Origin: Nocardia miyunensis NBRC 108239
Lineage (GTDB): Bacteria > Actinomycetota > Actinomycetes > Mycobacteriales > Mycobacteriaceae
DNA: 64,000 bases
Assembly (NCBI RefSeq): GCF_001613065.1
Contig: NZ_BDBQ01000048.1
Location: 62,001 to 126,000 of the forward strand
Reading direction: 5' to 3'
Positions 60,991 to 64,000 of the stretch are shown here, one piece after another (within the stretch, counting starts at the first letter, position 1; every line of letters begins with the position of its first letter). The translations under genes and the position numbers were made by a program. The notes beneath the pieces were generated by a model that worked only from the letters and a program-made list of their open reading frames with translations, made no database searches and was not told where the DNA came from.

Positions 60991-61623
60991 ATGACCGCGA
61001 ATGGAACCCAGAACACTCGCCGCACCCAGGCCGAACGCGTCGCCGAGTCGTCCCGCCGACTCATCGACGCCGCGATCGCGCTGATTGCCGAGCAGGGTTT
61101 CGAGCGGACGACGGCGGCCGAGATCGGTGAGCGCGCGGGCTACAGCCGCAACATGGTGCGCGACCGCTATGGCAGCAAAGAGGCCGTGCTCGAGATTCTG
61201 CTGGAGACCGAGATCGCGGAGCGCCTGCTCCCGACGCTGCGCCGAGAGCGAGCGGGCACCGGAATGGACTTGGTCCTCGGTCATGTCGACGATCTGCTGC
61301 ACGGGGTGTGGACGGCACCGGAGAATATGCGAGCCATGCTGGTCCTGAGCTTCGAGGCCACCGCGGGCCCGATCGCCAGCATCCGCGACTGGTATGCCAA
61401 GCTGATCCCCCGGTTTCAAGCCGAGATGGCCGAGAACATAGCCCTCGGCCAACGTGACGGCTCCATCCGCGCCGACCTCGACGCACAGCGCGAGGCCGAA
61501 ACCTACGTGTCGTACGGCATCGGACTCTGCTTCCGCTGGGTGATGTTCCGCGAGGGGTTCGACCTTCCGGCGGAGATCACAGCGTGGCGTGCGCGCCTGG
61601 CGCGCGACTACACGGCGACGTAA
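60991..61623 (+). CDS. TetR-family regulator, candidate class C binder
   Basis: A 210-residue TetR protein with FERTTAAEIGERAGYSRNMV and then RDRYGSKEAVLEILL. It shares most of its length with the TetR at 59198-59824 (SFE-T-GP, ENIALGQRDGS or EHLALGQLDGS, YGIGLCFR or YAIGLCFR), so the pair arose by duplication. It is divergent from the AveC-like gene and convergent with the YYG-type gene across 12 bp. Confidence 0.9.
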   Translation: MTANGTQNTRRTQAERVAESSRRLIDAAIALIAEQGFERTTAAEIGERAGYSRNMVRDRYGSKEAVLEILLETEIAERLLPTLRRERAGTGMDLVLGHVDDLLHGVWTAPENMRAMLVLSFEATAGPIASIRDWYAKLIPRFQAEMAENIALGQRDGSIRADLDAQREAETYVSYGIGLCFRWVMFREGFDLPAEITAWRARLARDYTAT

Positions 61624-61635
61624 ACGCGGCGCCGA

Positions 61636-62451
61636 TCAGTACGCGACCGGCGTCCGGTCGATCTCGGAGCCTGCGCCGGATGGTCCGGCCGCGGACTCGA
61701 CGGCCGGACCCCGCAGGCCGATCCGCATGAGTGCGTCGATCGCTATCACGCCGAGAACCATGCTGAGGATCGCTCCAGCCGACCGAACAGCGCCGGAGCC
61801 GCTGTCGACGGCCCAGAAGTACGGCATCGCCAGTGACCACGTCCCCATATAGGTGGCGTAGCACAGGCCGAGCAGAAGCAACTGCCGCCAGCCCCTGAAA
61901 TAGCCCTCGAAACGGACCACGACCACCGCGGCCGCGAACGAACCGAGGCAGTTGATGGTCAGCCAGACGAGCGGGAATCCACCGACCGCGAGCGGCTGGT
62001 CCCCGTAGTAGATGTACAGGTGGGTCGACAGGATCGGCAGCTCCAGAACGGCGTTCGCCACCCAGAACACGCCGATGCCGATCCACATCGACCTGCGAGA
62101 GGGCCGCCTCTTCATGATTTCCGCCATGACGTACACGAACGCGCCGAAGAAGAGTATGTACCCGAAGAGCACCCACACCGGAATCGGGCGACCCAGGAGT
62201 TCCTGCGCCTCCCAGCCGCCTCGGGGGAAGTAGCAGTGCCCCAGCACGTCGACCGCCGACTCATTGAGTGAGCACACCAGCCCGCCCAGAGTGAGCAGTA
62301 GTGCGGTGGGCTTGCCGGTGCGCCACCAAATATAAAGCGCACCAACAAAAGCCAGACCGACGAGCACTCCCAGAATGGCGAGTACCACATGTTCGGCCGT
62401 AGGCGGCGTCGGCATACTGACAGGGGGCGGTGTGATGGCGAGCACGTTCAT
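61636..62451 (-). CDS. YYG-type polytopic membrane protein
   Basis: A 271-residue protein with about seven spans, paralogue of the gene cut by the left window edge. The family landmarks are NESAVDVLGHCYF, GRPIPVW, an acidic helix LELPI, IYYGDQPLAVGGFP and a polar C-terminal tail. I do not recognise a described family. The ATG at 62451 is preferred over an upstream start that would run through a class C-like operator. It may work with the AveC-like protein encoded next door, under the same regulators. Confidence 0.8.
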   Translation of the reverse strand: MNVLAITPPPVSMPTPPTAEHVVLAILGVLVGLAFVGALYIWWRTGKPTALLLTLGGLVCSLNESAVDVLGHCYFPRGGWEAQELLGRPIPVWVLFGYILFFGAFVYVMAEIMKRRPSRRSMWIGIGVFWVANAVLELPILSTHLYIYYGDQPLAVGGFPLVWLTINCLGSFAAAVVVVRFEGYFRGWRQLLLLGLCYATYMGTWSLAMPYFWAVDSGSGAVRSAGAILSMVLGVIAIDALMRIGLRGPAVESAAGPSGAGSEIDRTPVAY

Positions 62452-62470
62452 ACCCGAAAGGTAACATACC

Positions 62471-62486
62471 TGCCTGCAAACAGACA
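62471..62486. promoter_or_regulatory. Class C operator, imperfect copy
   Basis: TGCCTG-N4-CAGACA, three differences from the perfect site at 60954, 20 bp upstream of the YYG-type gene start at 62451. Confidence 0.5.
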
Positions 62487-62594
62487 GAAGAATGCGAGTC
62501 CGCATACCGCGCACCCGGCGCGGCGGACCCCAGGGCCGCCCGCAGCCTATGTAGACACTCCACGAGAACGAGCACGTGTAGACCGCTTCTCAAT

Positions 62595-62615
62595 TTTGAT
62601 AGGAACCAGCTCAAA
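62595..62615. promoter_or_regulatory. Class A operator
   Basis: TTTGAT-N9-CTCAAA, 144 bp upstream of the YYG-type gene. Both YYG-type genes therefore have a class A site. Confidence 0.5.
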
Positions 62616-62947
62616 AAGTCGGCGGACGGGACAACAGCCGTGAAACCGACCGAACAGATGGAACTCGGCGCCTGGATCGCCGGATACTCGCCTCGGGATG
62701 AATTCGCTGGTGAGCCCGTCCCCCTCGCCGAGCGGGATGGCCGCGTCCGTCGAACACCTGACGCCCGAATGACTCACCGCCGCACTGTGTTCCACGCTCC
62801 CGGGAATCCGGGCCGACATCAGATATCCGCTTCGGCCTGAACCTGGACCTCGAAATCGTCTGCGCGAGCTACACTCTCGCGTGGCGATGACGCATCTCCC
62901 GAGTCGGCGGACTGTTGCACACCTCGCACACAATGGGGGTAACGTAA

Positions 62948-62965
62948 GCATAAGTAGCCTTATGC
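62948..62965. promoter_or_regulatory. Operator palindrome upstream of the last TetR gene
   Basis: Seven-base arms GCATAAG and CTTATGC flank four bases, 69 bp upstream of the ATG at 63034. It is probably an autoregulatory TetR site. Confidence 0.55.
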
Positions 62966-63033
62966 ACAAGGGGTTGGAGGAAGGTACCGGGCCGGTACGT
63001 CGTCGACACCAGCAGCACTACGGACGGAGCCCT

Positions 63034-63606
63034 ATGGCCAGCAAGCAGGACTACTTCGGGGCGGCGTTCGATCTGCTCTCGGAGCAGGGATACGGCGCGC
63101 TCAAGCAGGCGCCGCTGTGCCGACGACTCGGCGTGACCACGGGATCTTTCTATCACTACTTCGAAAACTGGCACGACTTCACCAGCCAGTTCCTACAGCA
63201 CTGGCTGGACGAGCGCACCACACAACTGGTCGAACTGACGCAGCAACATCAGGATGCCGCCGGCCAACTGGAAACCCTGCTCCAATTCACCTTGGAGCTC
63301 CCGCACCGCGCCGAAGCCGCCATCCGGGTCTGGGGCAAGATTGATCCCGATGTCGAGGCCGTCCAGCAAGCCGTGGACATCCAGCGTACGCAGATCATGT
63401 TGCAGGCCGCGCAGACGATATTCGACGATCAGCAGGAGGCGCTGCGCTACGCCCAGTGGGGAACGTATCTGCTGGTCGGGTATCAGCAACTCGACGCCGG
63501 CGACGATATCGCGCCACTGGAGTGGGTCCTGCGCCGACTGCTGGCGGAACTGAACGAGCGGTGGCAGTCGTCGAATTCCGCGAAAGCCACCGCGCCGACC
63601 GGATAG
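63034..63606 (+). CDS. TetR-family regulator
   Basis: A 190-residue TetR protein with LLSEQGYGALKQAPLCRRLG and then VTTGSFYHYFENWHDFTSQFL. The Trp-containing YHYFENW-DF form occurs in a distinct actinobacterial TetR group. CGGAG lies four bases before the ATG at 63034. It is not a paralogue of the other regulators here. It is convergent with the Mce-associated gene at 63623. Its target is probably itself and perhaps genes across the 582-bp gap. Confidence 0.85.
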   Translation: MASKQDYFGAAFDLLSEQGYGALKQAPLCRRLGVTTGSFYHYFENWHDFTSQFLQHWLDERTTQLVELTQQHQDAAGQLETLLQFTLELPHRAEAAIRVWGKIDPDVEAVQQAVDIQRTQIMLQAAQTIFDDQQEALRYAQWGTYLLVGYQQLDAGDDIAPLEWVLRRLLAELNERWQSSNSAKATAPTG

Positions 63607-63622
63607 CCGCGGCGTTGCGCCG

Positions 63623-64000
63623 CTACTTCGGCGGGGCCTTCGCCCCCAGTGCCGAGTCGATGCCGCCGATATCGGTGATCAGCCAGTCGTTGTGGCTGTC
63701 GACGGTCATTTTGTAGGTGGCCGTCGACTGAATCCCATCGGGCGCCTGACTGTTCTTGGTGAGCACGTTCACGAAGCAGTCGACCGAATACGCCCCGTTC
63801 GACTCCGAGGTGACCTTGGCGGCAACCGGCGAAGCCGTCGACACCCACTGCAACGGCGTGATGATCTGCTCCATCGACGTCGAGGCCTTCGTCAAACGAT
63901 CCGACAGCTCCGGACTCGTACCCTTGGTCAACCGGGCACGCCACGACGCCAGATCATGAAAATCCATCTGCGCAGCGCCCGTGGCATAGTCCAGGGCCAC
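63623..64000 (-). CDS. Mce-associated membrane protein, C-terminal part only
   Basis: The visible 125 codons encode the soluble domain of an Mce-associated protein: ALDYATGAAQMDFHDLASWR, LTKASTSMEQIITPLQWVST, and TKNSQAPDGIQSTATYKMTV. The N-terminal membrane anchor lies beyond the right edge, so the GTG at 64000 is not the real start. These proteins accompany Mce lipid/sterol importers and are thought to stabilise the complex. An mce operon to the right of the window would supply the uptake step for the hydrophobic substrate. Confidence 0.82.
   Translation of the reverse strand: MALDYATGAAQMDFHDLASWRARLTKGTSPELSDRLTKASTSMEQIITPLQWVSTASPVAAKVTSESNGAYSVDCFVNVLTKNSQAPDGIQSTATYKMTVDSHNDWLITDIGGIDSALGAKAPPK

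Larger units (their letters stand above)
62452..63033. other. 582-bp intergenic region with three operator types
   Basis: No convincing gene. It holds an imperfect class C site (62471), a class A site (62595) and a separate palindrome (62948) near the last TetR gene. A GTG-initiated frame at 62640-62840 lacks a ribosome binding site and family resemblance. Confidence 0.5.

Noticed and set aside
62640..62840. Possible 66-residue gene in the intergenic region
   Set aside because: GTG start without ribosome binding site, no recognisable features, and the stretch also carries regulatory sites.

Overview
The window is high-GC DNA from a mycolic-acid-type actinobacterium. Nocardia or a close relative is the best guess. 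The reasons are dense GC-biased reading frames, a mycofactocin-type short-chain dehydrogenase, a wax ester synthase/DGAT, a C-terminal piece of an Mce-associated membrane protein, a FasR-like regulator, and a very large set of beta-oxidation genes and TetR regulators. I see no tRNA, rRNA, CRISPR array, insertion sequence, integrase or phage gene.

Layout. 1-4.8 kb: a membrane protein cut by the window edge, two TetR genes, a phytoene-desaturase-like FAD enzyme and a secreted lipase. 5-10 kb: a paired acyl-CoA dehydrogenase operon with a crotonase, then a mycofactocin-type SDR and a divergent crotonase. 10.3-14 kb: a TetR, then a 2.8-kb insert-like block (membrane protein, oxidase subunit IV-like and III-like proteins, TetR) bounded by a 63-bp direct repeat derived from the end of a thioesterase gene. 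14-25 kb: a complete beta-oxidation block (three acyl-activation or thioester genes, dehydrogenase, hydratases, 3-hydroxyacyl dehydrogenase-like SDR, thiolase, alpha-methylacyl-CoA racemase). 25-31 kb: wax ester synthase/DGAT, DUF445 protein, FasR-like TetR, hydrolase and a membrane protein. 31-38 kb: aldehyde dehydrogenase, ferredoxin reductase, 3Fe-4S-type ferredoxin, P450, SCP2 protein and a carotenoid-cleavage-type oxygenase. 38-50 kb: modules of divergent TetR plus AveC-like and PFAWNG-type membrane proteins, acyl-CoA dehydrogenases, a broken acyl-CoA synthetase, and a NorD/NorQ chaperone pair. 50-59 kb: a long leftward gene series (small protein, desaturase-like FAD enzyme, acyl-CoA synthetase, second FAD enzyme, hydrolase, membrane protein, DUF4267-like protein, third FAD enzyme). 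59-64 kb: two paralogous TetR genes, an AveC-like protein, a second YYG-type membrane protein, a last TetR and the Mce-associated fragment.

How it fits together. The enzymes describe import or mobilisation of a hydrophobic, methyl-branched (isoprenoid- or steroid-like) compound. Oxygenation or cleavage (P450 system, carotenoid oxygenase-type enzyme, FAD enzymes) would be followed by aldehyde oxidation, CoA activation, epimerisation of the methyl branch and beta-oxidation. The unusual part is three families of uncharacterised membrane proteins (AveC-like x3, PFAWNG-type x3, YYG-type x2), most of them next to a TetR gene, plus NorD/NorQ and NorE/NorF-like accessory proteins with no nitric oxide reductase in view.

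Regulation is readable in the DNA. Four families of palindromic sites recur: class A (TTGAG-N9-CTCAA-like, 14 sites), class B (AACGATCGTT, 7 sites), class C (TGTCTG-N4-CAGACA, 4 sites) and class D (GTAGAGAC-N-GTCTCTAC, 2 sites). Class A sites stand before both members of one TetR pair with identical recognition helices, and class C sites before both members of another such pair. This suggests the whole 64 kb is a set of overlapping regulons serving one catabolic programme. Substrate and function are inference; the sites, gene order and motifs are seen directly.
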